The position numbers and the translations under genes are program-made. From JASHPR01 sp963729365 (lineage in GTDB: Bacteria > Actinomycetota > Actinomycetes > Streptosporangiales > Streptosporangiaceae), in the NCBI GenBank assembly GCA_963729365.1, contig CAVSNQ010000013.1, positions 558,001 to 622,000 on the forward strand: 64,000 nt of DNA, written 5' to 3'. Of this stretch, positions 44,787 to 54,071 are shown piece by piece (within the stretch, counting starts at the first letter, position 1; each line of letters begins with the position of its first letter). The notes under the pieces are model-generated. The model had not been told where the DNA came from. It searched no databases and saw only the letters and a list, made by a program, of their open reading frames with translations.

Positions 44787-45335
44787 ATGTCACGCGTCCA
44801 GCTCGCCATCAACGTCGATGACCTGGCCGAGTCGATCGCGTTCTACAGCAAGCTGTTCGGCACCGAACCGGCCAAGCTGCGACCCGGTTATGCCAACTTC
44901 GCCATCGCCGAGCCGCCGCTGAAGCTGATCCTGATGGAGAACCCAGGCCAGGCCGGCAGCCTGAACCACCTCGGTGTTGAGGTGGCCGATACCGACGCTG
45001 TTGACGCCGAGCAGGCCCGGCTCGCCGAGGCGGGCCTGGCCTCGACCGATGAGCGTGACACGACTTGCTGCTACGCCAGGCAGGACAAATTCTGGGTCAA
45101 CGAAGCGCCCAGCGGCGAGCGGTGGGAGATCTACACGGTGCTAGAAGACAGCCCCACATTCTGGGGCCACGATGGCGGCCAGGGTGGGGATGCGGCAGAA
45201 GCCGCCCCGGACGCCGCTGCTGGTGCTTCGGTCTCAGCGCCAACAGGCGAGCGGCCGGCGCAGTGCTGCGGTGGTGGCCGCCAGCAGGAGGCCGAAGGGG
45301 CAGAGACCGCGTCCTCCGGTGCCTGCTGCACGTGA
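44787..45335 (+). CDS. CadI/ArsI-type VOC protein with Cys-rich tail
   Basis: A 182-residue protein. The first 120 residues match the CadI/ArsI family: MSRVQLAINVDDLAESIAFY, KLRPGYANFAIAEPPLKLIL, NHLGVEV, and the cysteine pair in DTTCCYARQDKFWV. ArsI is a Fe(II)-dependent lyase that cleaves the carbon-arsenic bond of methylarsenite. CadI members are cadmium-induced. The C-terminal 50 residues are alanine- and acid-rich and carry extra cysteine pairs (AQCCGGG, GACCT) that could bind metal. It is the first gene of the rightward arsenic operon. Confidence 0.88.
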   Translation: MSRVQLAINVDDLAESIAFYSKLFGTEPAKLRPGYANFAIAEPPLKLILMENPGQAGSLNHLGVEVADTDAVDAEQARLAEAGLASTDERDTTCCYARQDKFWVNEAPSGERWEIYTVLEDSPTFWGHDGGQGGDAAEAAPDAAAGASVSAPTGERPAQCCGGGRQQEAEGAETASSGACCT

Positions 45336-45348
45336 TCGGGCAGGCAAC

Positions 45349-46107
45349 GTGGCTGAGGTACGGCTGTGGCGACGGCTGCTAGCAGAACTGCTGGGCAGTG
45401 CACTCCTGGCCGCCGTGGTGATCGGCTCCGGGATCGCGGCCCAGCGCCTGTCACCCGGTAACACCGGGCTAGAGCTGCTGGAAAACGCCGCCGCCACCGC
45501 GGCCGGGCTGTACGCGATCATCTTGATGTTCGGGCCGGTCTCCGGCGGTCACTTCAACCCGGTCGTGTCGCTCGCCGAGGCCATCTTCGGCGGCCTGTCC
45601 TGGCGCGACGCGATCGCCTACCTGCCCGCACAGGCAGCTGGCTGCATCGGCGGCGCCGTCGCGGCGAACCTGATGTTCAACCAGGCCGCGGTCTCCATCT
45701 CGACCAAGCAGCGGGCCACATCGGCGCATTTCCTGTCCGAGATCATCGCCACCCTCGGCCTGGTCCTGGTCATCTTCGCGCTCGCCCGGTCAGGCCGCAG
45801 CCAGACCGCTCCGGCCGCTGTCGGCGCCTATATCGGCGCGGCGTACTTTTTCACCTCCTCCACCAGCTTCGCCAACCCGGCGATCACCATCGGCCGGATG
45901 TTCTCCGACACCTTCGCAGGCATCGCGCCACCATCCGCGTCGGTGTTCATCGGCGCTCAGATCGTCGGCGCCGCGCTCGGAGTCGGGGCGGTCAAGGCGC
46001 TGTATCCCGGCATCACCCCGGCCGCCGCAGCGAAAGTCACTGTTCCCCACGACCTGGACCGCGCCGCGAGCCAGCACCACCACCCAGGCTCACGGGCCAG
46101 AACCTGA
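45349..46107 (+). CDS. Aquaporin-family channel (probable arsenite/metalloid channel)
   Basis: A 252-residue MIP-family protein with six hydrophobic helices. The two pore motifs are HFNPVVSLAEAI (NPV variant of NPA) and SFANPAITIGRMF. In some actinomycetes and rhizobia an aquaporin replaces ArsB or Acr3 within arsenic operons, allowing arsenite efflux down its gradient after arsenate reduction. The first motif differs from NPA by one residue. It starts at GTG 45349, 13 bases after the previous stop, and is followed by arsC. No arsenite pump is seen in the window. Confidence 0.88.
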   Translation: MAEVRLWRRLLAELLGSALLAAVVIGSGIAAQRLSPGNTGLELLENAAATAAGLYAIILMFGPVSGGHFNPVVSLAEAIFGGLSWRDAIAYLPAQAAGCIGGAVAANLMFNQAAVSISTKQRATSAHFLSEIIATLGLVLVIFALARSGRSQTAPAAVGAYIGAAYFFTSSTSFANPAITIGRMFSDTFAGIAPPSASVFIGAQIVGAALGVGAVKALYPGITPAAAAKVTVPHDLDRAASQHHHPGSRART

Positions 46108-46118
46108 ACGGCACCAAC

Positions 46119-46541
46119 ATGGCTGACCTCCCCGAAGTGCTGTTCGTCTGCACCCACAACGCTGGCCGCTCCCAGATGGCGGCCGCGCTGCTCGACCACC
46201 AAGCGGCCGGGCGCGTCCGGGTCACCTCCGCCGGATCACAGCCCGCAGACCAGGTCAACCCCGCAGTAGTGCAGGCCATGGCCGAGATCGGTCTCGACAT
46301 CTCCCGCGAGTTCCCCAAGCCGCTCACCAGCGACAAGGTTCAGGCCGCCGACATCGTGATCACCATGGGCTGCGGCGATGCCTGTCCGGTCTACTCCGGC
46401 AAGCAGTATCTCGACTGGGACCTGCCCGACCCCACTGGCCTTGACCTGGCCGCCGTCCGGCCGATCCGCGATGACATCCGCCGCCGCGTCCGGGAGCTGC
46501 TGGCCGGGATTGACCGGGCCAGTTCCACCCGCCGTACATGA
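46119..46541 (+). CDS. arsC: Arsenate reductase (low-molecular-weight phosphatase type)
   Basis: A 140-residue protein. The phosphatase loop is VLFVCTHNAGRSQMAAALL (CX5R with the catalytic cysteine), and a second cysteine-containing segment (ITMGCGDACPVYSGK) matches the redox-relay cysteines of this class. DWDLPDPTGLD carries the catalytic aspartate. It reduces arsenate to arsenite with thioredoxin or mycothiol as reductant. It is the third gene of the cadI/aquaporin/arsC unit, completing a reduction and efflux route. Confidence 0.93.
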   Translation: MADLPEVLFVCTHNAGRSQMAAALLDHQAAGRVRVTSAGSQPADQVNPAVVQAMAEIGLDISREFPKPLTSDKVQAADIVITMGCGDACPVYSGKQYLDWDLPDPTGLDLAAVRPIRDDIRRRVRELLAGIDRASSTRRT

Positions 46542-46627
46542 GTACCGACGCGAACGCGGCTGGCCGCCGCCGAGGGTCGGCGCCGGCTAGTAATGCTCAC
46601 TGAACTGTGTCGGGTCGGTGGTGCGGA

Positions 46628-48006
46628 TCAGAGGATGCCGATGTGGCGGCCTTGCTCAACAGCGTCGCGCCTGGTGGACACGCCGAGCTTCCGGTAGATC
46701 GCCCGCGTGTGGGTCTTGATCGTGTTCGGTGACAGGTGCAGCTCCTGCCCGATCTCGCGAAGGGATAGCGTGCCCCGGAGCAGACTCAGCACGACCACCT
46801 CGCGTTCGGTGAGTGGGTCGGCGAGCGACGCCACTCGCGACCGGCTGGCGAACCGTTCGAGCCGCTCCAGCCGGGCCAGCTGAGCCTGCGCGCCGTCCGG
46901 CAGCGAGGTCAGGACATCCCTGGCCTCAGCGAGAAGCGCGGTGGCCCCGGGGCGATCTCCCAGGTCGGCCAGCACCGGCGCGAGCCTGAGCAGGACCTCA
47001 ACGGTGAGCCACGGGCCGACCCCGGGCCATCTCCGGCGTGACCGCAGCGCGCGCTCGAACTCGTTGCGGGCCTCCTGCAGCCGTCCTTGCGCGGCGTAGA
47101 CCGCGCCGCTGGCCGTGTAGACCAGCGAGCTCTGCGGGGCCCCGGCCAGGCCGGTATCACCCTCGCCCGCGATGTCGCGAGCCGCATGCGCTAGCTTTTC
47201 CGCCGGTGCGAGCCGTCCTTCCTCGACCTTGATCAGGGACGAAAGGGCGAAGGTCAGCATGCGCACCAGCGGGATCGAGACCTGGCTTAGCAGCGCCTCT
47301 TGCGCCCGTGCGGCGGCCGACCCGAGATCGCCGCCGAGATAGAGGGCAAGCCCGAACGCGGTCCGCGCCAGCTCATACCAGGGTGACGTCGGATCGGTTT
47401 CCAGCGTGACCGCCGTGGCCCCGGCCTCGCGCATCCGCTCGATGCCCTCGAACCCGAAGGTAGCTCCCAGCAGCGCCGCCGAGGACTGCAGCGACAGGAT
47501 GCCGTCAGGAAGCGGACCTGGTCGTGGCAGCTGCGTTCCTTGATCACGTGGTAGTCGTCCAGGACCAGGACAACCGGTGCCGGGAGCGCGGCCAGCTCGT
47601 TGACCAGGATCGGCAGCACCGTCCCGGCGACGTCCGGAGCCTGGACCCGAAGCGCCCTCAGGATGCCCTCGCCGCCGAGCCCGGGGCAGGCGCGCTGCAG
47701 CGCGCACACCACGTGCCACCACAGCCTGCCGGGGTCATCGTCGGCCCGGTCGAGCGACACCCAGGCGAACGGCCGGGCGTCGATCAAGCTGGACCGCCAC
47801 TGCGCCACCAGAATGGTCTTGCCGAAGCCCGCCGGAGCGGCCACGACAACCAGCCTGGCATCGGAGCCCGCCAGGTATTGAACGAGTTCCGGTCGCTCCA
47901 CCCACTCCTTCCGCGGGCTGGGAGCATGGAGCTTTGTCTCGATCGGCACGTCCAGGCCCACCCGAGCCGGTACCGGAACTGGGACAGCCCTCAAACTGCT
48001 TTCCAC
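46628..48006 (-). pseudogene. MalT-like LuxR/ATPase regulator with internal deletion
   Basis: The N-terminal part (GTG at about 48006) has the MalT start pattern ETKLHAPSPRKEWVERPELV, a P-loop (APAGFGKTILVAQW) and Walker B (VVLVLDDYHVIKE). At about 47510 the frame breaks and sense resumes as SLQSSAALLGATFGFEGIER, then TPR-like helices, ending with a LuxR HTH (DPLTEREVVVLSLLRGTLS). Intact relatives are near 900 residues, so about 400 residues between the NB domain and the mid TPR region are missing. The gene cannot make the normal protein. Confidence 0.65.
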
Positions 48007-48140
48007 TGACGCCCCCTGAAACCTCCCAGTTCGGCATTTGGCACGCCTTCTGCGGCTACAAGTCTCGCATGTCAGGCCCAGGTACCGACCGCAGAGCCAC
48101 CCCACGGCCGCGGATGCGCGTCGATCGCCGGCCGGTCGGG

Positions 48141-48352
48141 ACTACTCCGAGGATCTGAAGAAGATCAGCGTGCCAGTCCTCGCCATGAACGGTGACGGCG
48201 ACCAAGTCGTCCCCCACGACAGTTCGGGTCCCCGAGCCGTCAAACTGGTGCAGAACGGCACGCTGAAGACGTACCCGGGCTTCCCGCATGGAATGCTGAC
48301 CACGCACGCCGACACGCTCAACAACGACTTGCTGGCGTTTATCCAGTCCTGA
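48141..48352 (+). pseudogene. 3' remnant of an alpha/beta hydrolase (chloroperoxidase-like)
   Basis: The frame EDLKKISVPVLAMNGDGDQV then GTLKTYPGFPHGMLTTHAD is the C-terminal quarter of non-heme chloroperoxidase-like esterases. It holds the catalytic aspartate (GDGDQVVP) and histidine (FPHGM). The nucleophile-bearing part is missing and the upstream sequence is unrelated. Only about 70 recognisable residues remain. Confidence 0.6.
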
Positions 48353-48433
48353 TCGTTCCGTATCTGCCTCGGCACGTGCCGACCGGCCCAGGCCGCCGAG
48401 GCGCTTCGCGAGTACACCGCGCGGCGGCTCATG

Positions 48434-49708
48434 TCAGGTAGGTATGGTGGCCTCAATTCGTGTGGGGCCACCTTTGGGTGACGTCACGGCGAACGTCCCG
48501 TCGATCGCCGTGACGCGAGCGGCCAGGCCGGCCAGGCCGCCGCCGGGCTCGGCCTGGGCCCCCCCGCCGCCGTCGTCCTGCACCACGACCCGGAGCAGCC
48601 CGCCGGCCTCGGTGATCACCACCGACGCCCGGGAGGCGCCGGAATGCTTGGTCACGTTCGTGATCGCCTCGGCGACCACGAAATAGGCAACGGCTTCGAC
48701 GGCCTGATCCGGGCGCCGGCTCAGGCTGACCTCGACCCGGATCGGCACGGCGCAGCTCGCGACGAGCGCGGAGAACGCCGCGTCCAGGCCGCGCTCGTCG
48801 AGCACGGACGGGTGAATCCCGCGCACCAGGCCGCGGAGGTCCTCGATCGCCGTCTTGGCCTCCTCGTGCGCCTGGTAGATCAGCGACCGCGCCGAGTCCG
48901 GGTCACGCTCGAACCGCGCCTTGGCCAGGCCCAGCTCCAGGGCCAGCGACACCAGCTTGGGCTGGAGCCCGTCATGCAGGTCACGCTCGATGCGCCGCCG
49001 CTCGGATTCCGCGGACTCGACGGCCAGCGTCCTGGCCTCGCCCAGGCGCTGGACCTCGGCGGAGAGCCGGCCGCTGCGGCTGGGCCCGAGCAGGGCCCGG
49101 GCCAGGCTCACGTCGATAGCGGAGCCTAGCCTGGCCAGCAGGGGCCACAGGAACAGGCAGAACACGGCCAGGAGCAGCCGGCTCAAGCTGCCGGATTCCG
49201 AGTGAAAGAACCCGGCGATCATCCCGGCCCAGACGAACGCCACCGCGAACAGCGACGCGAGGCAGACCGGGAGGCGGACGATCTGGTAGGCGACGAGCCG
49301 CCGCACCACGGGCGACTGCGACCAGGCCTTCTGGCGCTCGCGGAACGAGAGCTCCGATGCCGCCCCTAGCGGTGACGCGGGCTCGATGTGCACGCCGGTC
49401 ATGCGCTCAACCCGCCGGCGATCCAGGCCGGCCATCCTCGCCGCGAGCCGGAGCGTGAAGGACAAGACCAGCATCCCGAGCCCGACGATCCAGGAAACCG
49501 CTCCCGAGAGCAGCAGCGCAACCACCAGCACGAGGAAGAACAGCGTGCCGGTGACCAGCGAGACCAGCAGGTTGGCGATCGCGCGCCAGGTTCGCGGCGA
49601 CACCGGCCCGAGCAGGATCGACCAGCCGATATGTGCCGCCTGGACCCGCTCTGCCGGGGCGTGCGGGGCCGGCGCCTGGGTCGTCGGCTCCACTCCCACG
49701 TCAGCCAC
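48434..49708 (-). CDS. NarL-type sensor histidine kinase
   Basis: A 424-residue kinase. Hydrophobic helices occur in the N-terminal half (ANLLVSLVTGTLFFLVLVVA, LLLSGAVSWIVGLGMLVLS, then two more around residues 190-240), as in the putative sensor-domain family of actinomycetes. The dimerisation helix with the phosphoacceptor is ERRRIERDLHDGLQPKLVSL. The ATPase domain has AEAITNVTKHSGASRA and GGGLAGLAARVTAI. Start chosen at GTG 49708. No response regulator is adjacent, only a hydrolase remnant and other debris, so it may be an orphan. Confidence 0.88.
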   Translation of the reverse strand: MADVGVEPTTQAPAPHAPAERVQAAHIGWSILLGPVSPRTWRAIANLLVSLVTGTLFFLVLVVALLLSGAVSWIVGLGMLVLSFTLRLAARMAGLDRRRVERMTGVHIEPASPLGAASELSFRERQKAWSQSPVVRRLVAYQIVRLPVCLASLFAVAFVWAGMIAGFFHSESGSLSRLLLAVFCLFLWPLLARLGSAIDVSLARALLGPSRSGRLSAEVQRLGEARTLAVESAESERRRIERDLHDGLQPKLVSLALELGLAKARFERDPDSARSLIYQAHEEAKTAIEDLRGLVRGIHPSVLDERGLDAAFSALVASCAVPIRVEVSLSRRPDQAVEAVAYFVVAEAITNVTKHSGASRASVVITEAGGLLRVVVQDDGGGGAQAEPGGGLAGLAARVTAIDGTFAVTSPKGGPTRIEATIPT

Positions 49709-49832
49709 GATACGCAAACAGGGCCGCCGCAACGGGGGGACGAACCCCCCTTCGACCCGGGGGGCCGGCCCCACCCGGGTTCGGGGACACGGCCATCGCC
49801 GGGCCCGCACCCCGGCCCAGAGCCCGCTGCCC

Positions 49833-50060
49833 GGCCACCTGCTGGCCAGCACCGGCCCGGCCGGGCATCTCGCCGCGATCATCCTGCTGATCACGGCCGG
49901 CCTGGCCATCGCCGCGTCGCTGGTCACTCACCCGCCACCGGACGGCCGCGCCGCAGCCCGCCGCCCGGCCCTCGGCCTCACTCTGATGTTCGTCCTGTCC
50001 CCCGCTACCCGATTCGGTTACTTACCCCGGCCGACCTCCCACGCCGGCACCAATGGATAG
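49833..50060 (+). pseudogene. Probable 3' remnant of a DUF2029/GT87-like membrane glycosyltransferase
   Basis: The frame GHLAAIILLITAGLAIAASL then GLTLMFVLSPATRFGYLPRP resembles the last two helices of polyprenol-dependent (GT87/DUF2029) mannosyltransferases, whose ends often read LSPASRFGY. Nothing recognisable lies upstream. The rest of the stretch 49709-50069 contains no other gene. Confidence 0.4.
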
Positions 50061-50069
50061 CGTGCGGTC

Positions 50070-50993
50070 ATGACGATCGAGACGCGCTCCCTGGGGCGAA
50101 CCGGTGCGGACGTGACCATCCTCGGGTACGGCGCCATGGAACTGCGAGGCCAGCCGCGAGGGCCGGCGATCGGCGACGAGGAGGCGGGCAGGCTGCTGGG
50201 CGCGGTGCTCGACGGGGGGATCAACCTGATCGACACGGCGATCGACTACGGCCGCAGCGAGGAGCTCATCGGGCGGTATCTCAGCCACCGCCGCGACGAG
50301 TACTTCCTGGCGTCGAAGTGCGGATGCCTGCTCGAGCAGGCGCCCGGCACGATACCGCCGTACCCGCACGACTACGGCCCGGGCAACGTCCGGGCCGGGA
50401 TCGAGCAGAGCCTGCGCAGGCTCGGCACCGACCGGCTGGACCTCGTGCAGGTGCACATGTCCCCCAGCCGCGCCCAGATGGAGGCGGACCAGACCGTCGA
50501 GACGATGCTGGCCCTGCGCGACGAGGGCAAGGTCCGCTTCATCGGGATGTCGGGAATCCTGCCGAACCTGCCCGACCACATCGCGATGGGCGTCTTCGAC
50601 GTGTTCCAGATCCCCTACTCGGCGGTCCAGCGCGAGCACGGAGAGCTGATCACGGCCGCGGCCGCGACGGGGGCGGGCACGCTGATCCGCGGCGGCGCGG
50701 CCCGCGGCGCCCCGGCCGAGGACAAGGCCTGGCGTAACGGACCGCTCGGCCTGCCCGGCGGCGAAGGCCAGCGCCGGTGGGAGTCCTCCGGCGTGGACGA
50801 CCTGCTCGGGGACATGAGCCGGATCGAGTTTGTGCTCCGCTTCACGCTCAGCCACCCCGACCTGTCCAGCACCATCGTCGGCACGTCGAACATCGATCAT
50901 CTGCGCTCCAACCTGGCCATCGCCGAGAAAGGCCCGCTGCCGGCCGATCTCTACGAAGAAGCCAAGGCCCGCCTGCGCCCGGCGGTCGCGTAG
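50070..50993 (+). CDS. Aldo/keto reductase
   Basis: A 307-residue TIM-barrel oxidoreductase. The catalytic tetrad is recognisable: Asp and Tyr in LIDTAIDYGRSEE, Lys in LASKCGC and His in LVQVHMSPS. The cofactor end has TIVGTSNIDHLRSNL. It reduces aldehydes or ketones with NADPH, substrate unknown. The start ATG 50070 follows a short gap after the membrane glycosyltransferase remnant. A decayed MFS gene lies just downstream. Confidence 0.9.
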   Translation: MTIETRSLGRTGADVTILGYGAMELRGQPRGPAIGDEEAGRLLGAVLDGGINLIDTAIDYGRSEELIGRYLSHRRDEYFLASKCGCLLEQAPGTIPPYPHDYGPGNVRAGIEQSLRRLGTDRLDLVQVHMSPSRAQMEADQTVETMLALRDEGKVRFIGMSGILPNLPDHIAMGVFDVFQIPYSAVQREHGELITAAAATGAGTLIRGGAARGAPAEDKAWRNGPLGLPGGEGQRRWESSGVDDLLGDMSRIEFVLRFTLSHPDLSSTIVGTSNIDHLRSNLAIAEKGPLPADLYEEAKARLRPAVA

Positions 50994-51017
50994 GGCCGGC
51001 CAGTGCCGGCCACCGAA

Positions 51018-51375
51018 ACTCGCGGTCGATCCCTACCTGCGCCCGCTGACCATTTACGCGGCCCTGGCCAACTACATCGTCGGCGCGCTCGTGGTCGGCG
51101 CCGGGATCACCGTGGGCAACATCATCGTCGTCAGCTTCCGCCAGGCGTACGTTCCCCCGGCGATGCTCGGCCGGGTCATCGCAAGCCAGCGCTTCCTGGT
51201 CTTCGGCACCATCCCGCCCGGCGCGCTGCTGGCCGGAGGACTCGGCACGGCCCTAGGCGTCCGCACCGCGCTCTGGGTGATCCTCGGCATCTACGCACTG
51301 ACCGGCACCAGCCTGCTGACCCGCGCTATCCGGGCGAATAAGAACCTGCCGTCGCGCCAACGGCATGATTCCTAG
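51018..51375 (+). pseudogene. 3' remnant of an MFS transporter
   Basis: The frame LTIYAALANYIVGALVVGAG then PAMLGRVIASQRFLVFGTIP and ALGVRTALWVILGIYALTG matches the last helices of a DHA1-like exporter, including the typical loop motif before TM11. The first ten or so helices are missing, replaced by the aldo/keto reductase gene. The 3' end overlaps the convergent beta-helix gene stop by four bases. Confidence 0.6.
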
Positions 51376-53339
51376 GACCGGTTGGCCAGGATCCGGTTGT
51401 GGCGGCCCCGGTTCACGACCGGGCGTCCGGTGTTCGGCAGCGCCCGGCCGAACCGGTTGAGGCCGATGTAGTTGTTGACCACCCGGTTGAAGCTGGTGCC
51501 GACCAGCAGCGTCACGCCGTGGCCCCGGTTGCCGCTGATCAGGTTGGAGGGCCTCGAGCTGAAGTTGCCGACGGAGTTCCGGTAGGCGGTCCCGGCGACC
51601 AGGACCCCGCCGCGCTGGTTGCCCATGGCCGTCACGCCGAGGAGCGCGGTTCCGATGAAGCTCCTGAACACGTGGTTGTCATGGGCGCTCCCGATGATCG
51701 CGACGCCGTAGCCGCCGTTCCCAGAGAAAGTGTTCTGCGGGATCACCGAGCGGCGCGTGCCGCCGACGATGTTGCCGTGGGCCGTGTCGTCGATCAGGAG
51801 CCCGTCGCCGCCGTTGGGCAGCACGGCGTTGCCCTTGGTGTTCAGGCCGACGATGTCGGGGTCGATGGTCACGCCGGAGGCGTTGCCCGCGAGCTCGATG
51901 CCGTTCCGCCGGTTCCCGGAGAACACGTTCGTGCGGACCAGGTTGTTGCCCCCGGTCGAGGTGATGAGCAGGCCGTCGTTGCCGTTGGGCGCGGCGCCCT
52001 TGAACGCGAACAGCCCGCCGAAGGTGTTGAAGGTGACGAACCCGTGCACCAGGCCGGTCACCTCGATGCCGTTCCTGCCGTTGCCCGCGGATACGTTGCC
52101 GAGCGGGATGACCCCGCCCACCTGAGTGTTCGCCGACGACCCGTCGACCAGGATGCCGTCGAGGCGGTTGCGCACGATCGCCGTATTGTTGGCGCCGACG
52201 CCGAAGAAGTTGCCCTGCACGACGGCGTTATTAGAGTTCGTGATGCGCAGGCCATTCTCGCCGTTGCCGCTGAGGACGTTGTAGTAGACAAACGGGTTGT
52301 TGACGAACTTGCACCCGATGAGCGAGTTGTTGTTCGCGCCATTGATCCAGACCCCGTTGAGCGCGTTGCCGAGCGCGGCATCGCCATTGGCCGTGGTGCC
52401 GACGAAGTTCCCGTTCAGGACGTTGCCCCGGGATCCCCGGTCGATCTGTACGCCGTTGCCGCCGTTGCCCGATACCAGGTTGCCCAGCGGCGGCACCACG
52501 AAGACCGGGGTCACCGTGCCCTTGTTCCCGGTCGGGTTGTTGGCCTGGCCGGTGGCCTTGTCGACGAAGTCCGTGCCGCCGATCTCATTGCCGTCCGACC
52601 GTCCGGTGATCAGGATGCCGTTGCCGCCGTTAGGGATGACCGAGCGGCCCGCGGCGTTGGTGCCGATGCGGTCGGACACGACGGTATTGCCGTACGACCC
52701 GGCCAGCACGAGGCCGTTGCCGGCGTTCCCGGAGATCACGTTCGCGACCAGGCCCACCGTGCCCCGCCGGTTGAGCCCGATCCGGTTCCTTGACGAGGCG
52801 GCCGAGACGTAGATGCCGTCACCGCGGTTGCCGGCCGCCCGCCCGGCCAGGTTCACGCCGACGTAATCGTCATCGACCGTGATTGACCTGGCGTTCAGTA
52901 CTATGCCGTCGCCGCCGGCGTTGTCCACGGCCACGCCGAGGAGCCGTGAGCCCGCCGAGCCGGCCGCGAATTCCAGGCCAGCCCTCCTGTTGCAGTTGAT
53001 CTCCACCACCGGGGGGCCGCCGGTGACGTGACCGGGCGCCGACGTCGCGTCGATCTTCACCCGGCGGTCGATCGCAGGCAGCGCGCTGGCCAGGGTAATG
53101 ATCCCGCGGACCGAGAACCGTACGGTCCTGGACGCTGCCGGTGAGCCGGCGTTGGCCCGGATTATCGCGGCCCGCAGTGATCCCGGCCCTGCGTTGCGCA
53201 GGTTCGTCACCACGATCGCTGCCCGCGATGACGGGGAAAGCGTCCCGGTCGGCTGCGCCGCGGTCGCGGCCGCCGGGATGGCGATTGTCGCGGCGCATGC
53301 GGCAAGGCAGGCGATTCGAAATGGTTTGAGAGCGAGCAT
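51372..53339 (-). CDS. Secreted right-handed beta-helix repeat protein
   Basis: A 655-residue protein. A signal peptide is seen after ATG 53339 (FRIACLAACAATIAIPAAA, cleavage near TAAQP). The remainder is a long solenoid of short asparagine/glycine-rich repeats such as NVISGNAGNGLVLAGS, NLVSGNGGNGVQIDRGS and NTFSGNGGYGVAIIGSA, typical of parallel beta-helix (pectate-lyase-like) proteins. No catalytic site can be named. The start at 53339 has GGAGG upstream; an extra 24 residues from 53411 would spoil the signal peptide. It likely acts outside the cell in carbohydrate binding or degradation. Confidence 0.85.
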   Translation of the reverse strand: MLALKPFRIACLAACAATIAIPAAATAAQPTGTLSPSSRAAIVVTNLRNAGPGSLRAAIIRANAGSPAASRTVRFSVRGIITLASALPAIDRRVKIDATSAPGHVTGGPPVVEINCNRRAGLEFAAGSAGSRLLGVAVDNAGGDGIVLNARSITVDDDYVGVNLAGRAAGNRGDGIYVSAASSRNRIGLNRRGTVGLVANVISGNAGNGLVLAGSYGNTVVSDRIGTNAAGRSVIPNGGNGILITGRSDGNEIGGTDFVDKATGQANNPTGNKGTVTPVFVVPPLGNLVSGNGGNGVQIDRGSRGNVLNGNFVGTTANGDAALGNALNGVWINGANNNSLIGCKFVNNPFVYYNVLSGNGENGLRITNSNNAVVQGNFFGVGANNTAIVRNRLDGILVDGSSANTQVGGVIPLGNVSAGNGRNGIEVTGLVHGFVTFNTFGGLFAFKGAAPNGNDGLLITSTGGNNLVRTNVFSGNRRNGIELAGNASGVTIDPDIVGLNTKGNAVLPNGGDGLLIDDTAHGNIVGGTRRSVIPQNTFSGNGGYGVAIIGSAHDNHVFRSFIGTALLGVTAMGNQRGGVLVAGTAYRNSVGNFSSRPSNLISGNRGHGVTLLVGTSFNRVVNNYIGLNRFGRALPNTGRPVVNRGRHNRILANRS

Positions 53340-53502
53340 TGCTAGCCTGCCTCCATAGCCGGCGGAGCTGTTCTTCCGGCACATCATTGCGCTATCGCTC
53401 AAAGCAATCAACTAAGCATGACGAAACACGCCGGCGACTATAAGGAAGGCCTCATTAATTGCCGTGCGATATGAAATCCGTTACATGCCCTAATGAACTT
53501 AA
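53340..53502. other. AT-rich promoter region of the beta-helix gene
   Basis: About 160 bp, clearly less GC-rich than the flanks (runs such as TCATTAATTGCC and CTTAATTGCG at 53450-53510). It should contain the promoter for the leftward secreted protein. No gene is seen. Confidence 0.45.
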
Positions 53503-53751
53503 TTGCGCAACGATAAGGTGCAAAGGCGAATTTCAGCGCGGCTGCGCAGCACCGGCGATCGGCTGCCGCGGGCCACGTTGATGCGGATCGAGGATTACCT
53601 GCTCAGCCATCAGCAACGGCCGGCCGCTTGCCGCACCGTGGCCGTGATCTGGCGGCCGGGCACCGAGTCGGCGGCAGCGGAAGTATGGGAGACGATACCG
53701 ATCAAGGGCATGCCTGTTGACCTCATGGTCCTGGTCTGGTCGTCTTCCTAA
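53503..53751 (+). CDS. Small hypothetical protein
   Basis: An 82-codon frame beginning with a non-ATG codon (TTG, or ATG at 53581). It carries RIEDYLLSHQQRPAACRTV and ends VDLMVLVWSSS. No family is recognised. Codon third positions look coding-like but the length is short, so it may be a remnant or chance frame. Confidence 0.3.
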   Translation: MRNDKVQRRISARLRSTGDRLPRATLMRIEDYLLSHQQRPAACRTVAVIWRPGTESAAAEVWETIPIKGMPVDLMVLVWSSS

Positions 53752-54071
53752 TGGGCGCCGATCCCTTGCGAGTGGGCACTGGGTCAGGGTTACCCAGGAG
53801 GTGCGGTGGCGAAGGCAACGAGGGCAACGGCATGGATCAGCTGGGCATGATCATTTCGACTCTTCACTCGCCCGGGCCCGGCCAAAACGGGACATTCGCC
53901 TCGTGATCTACTGGAGGGCGTGAAGAGATGTAGGTGATCAAGGAAAACGACGCCCGGGCCCGCGTGGCCGGGCAGGAGGACGGCGACGCCGCTGCCTGAG
54001 GCGGTCGAGTACTGCCTCGCCCCGCAGGCCGAAGGGCGCTGTGGTGTCATCGACATCCAGCTCCGGTACTG
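53752..54071. other. Gap without a confident gene
   Basis: About 320 bp. Short frames exist on the plus strand, including one ending IDIQLRYC at about 54073 with no usable start. These may be debris of a lost gene. Nothing is recognised. Confidence 0.35.

Noticed and set aside
51372..53339. Regular repeats considered as a CRISPR-like array
   Set aside because: They are degenerate coding repeats of a beta-helix protein with a signal peptide, not identical DNA repeats with spacers.
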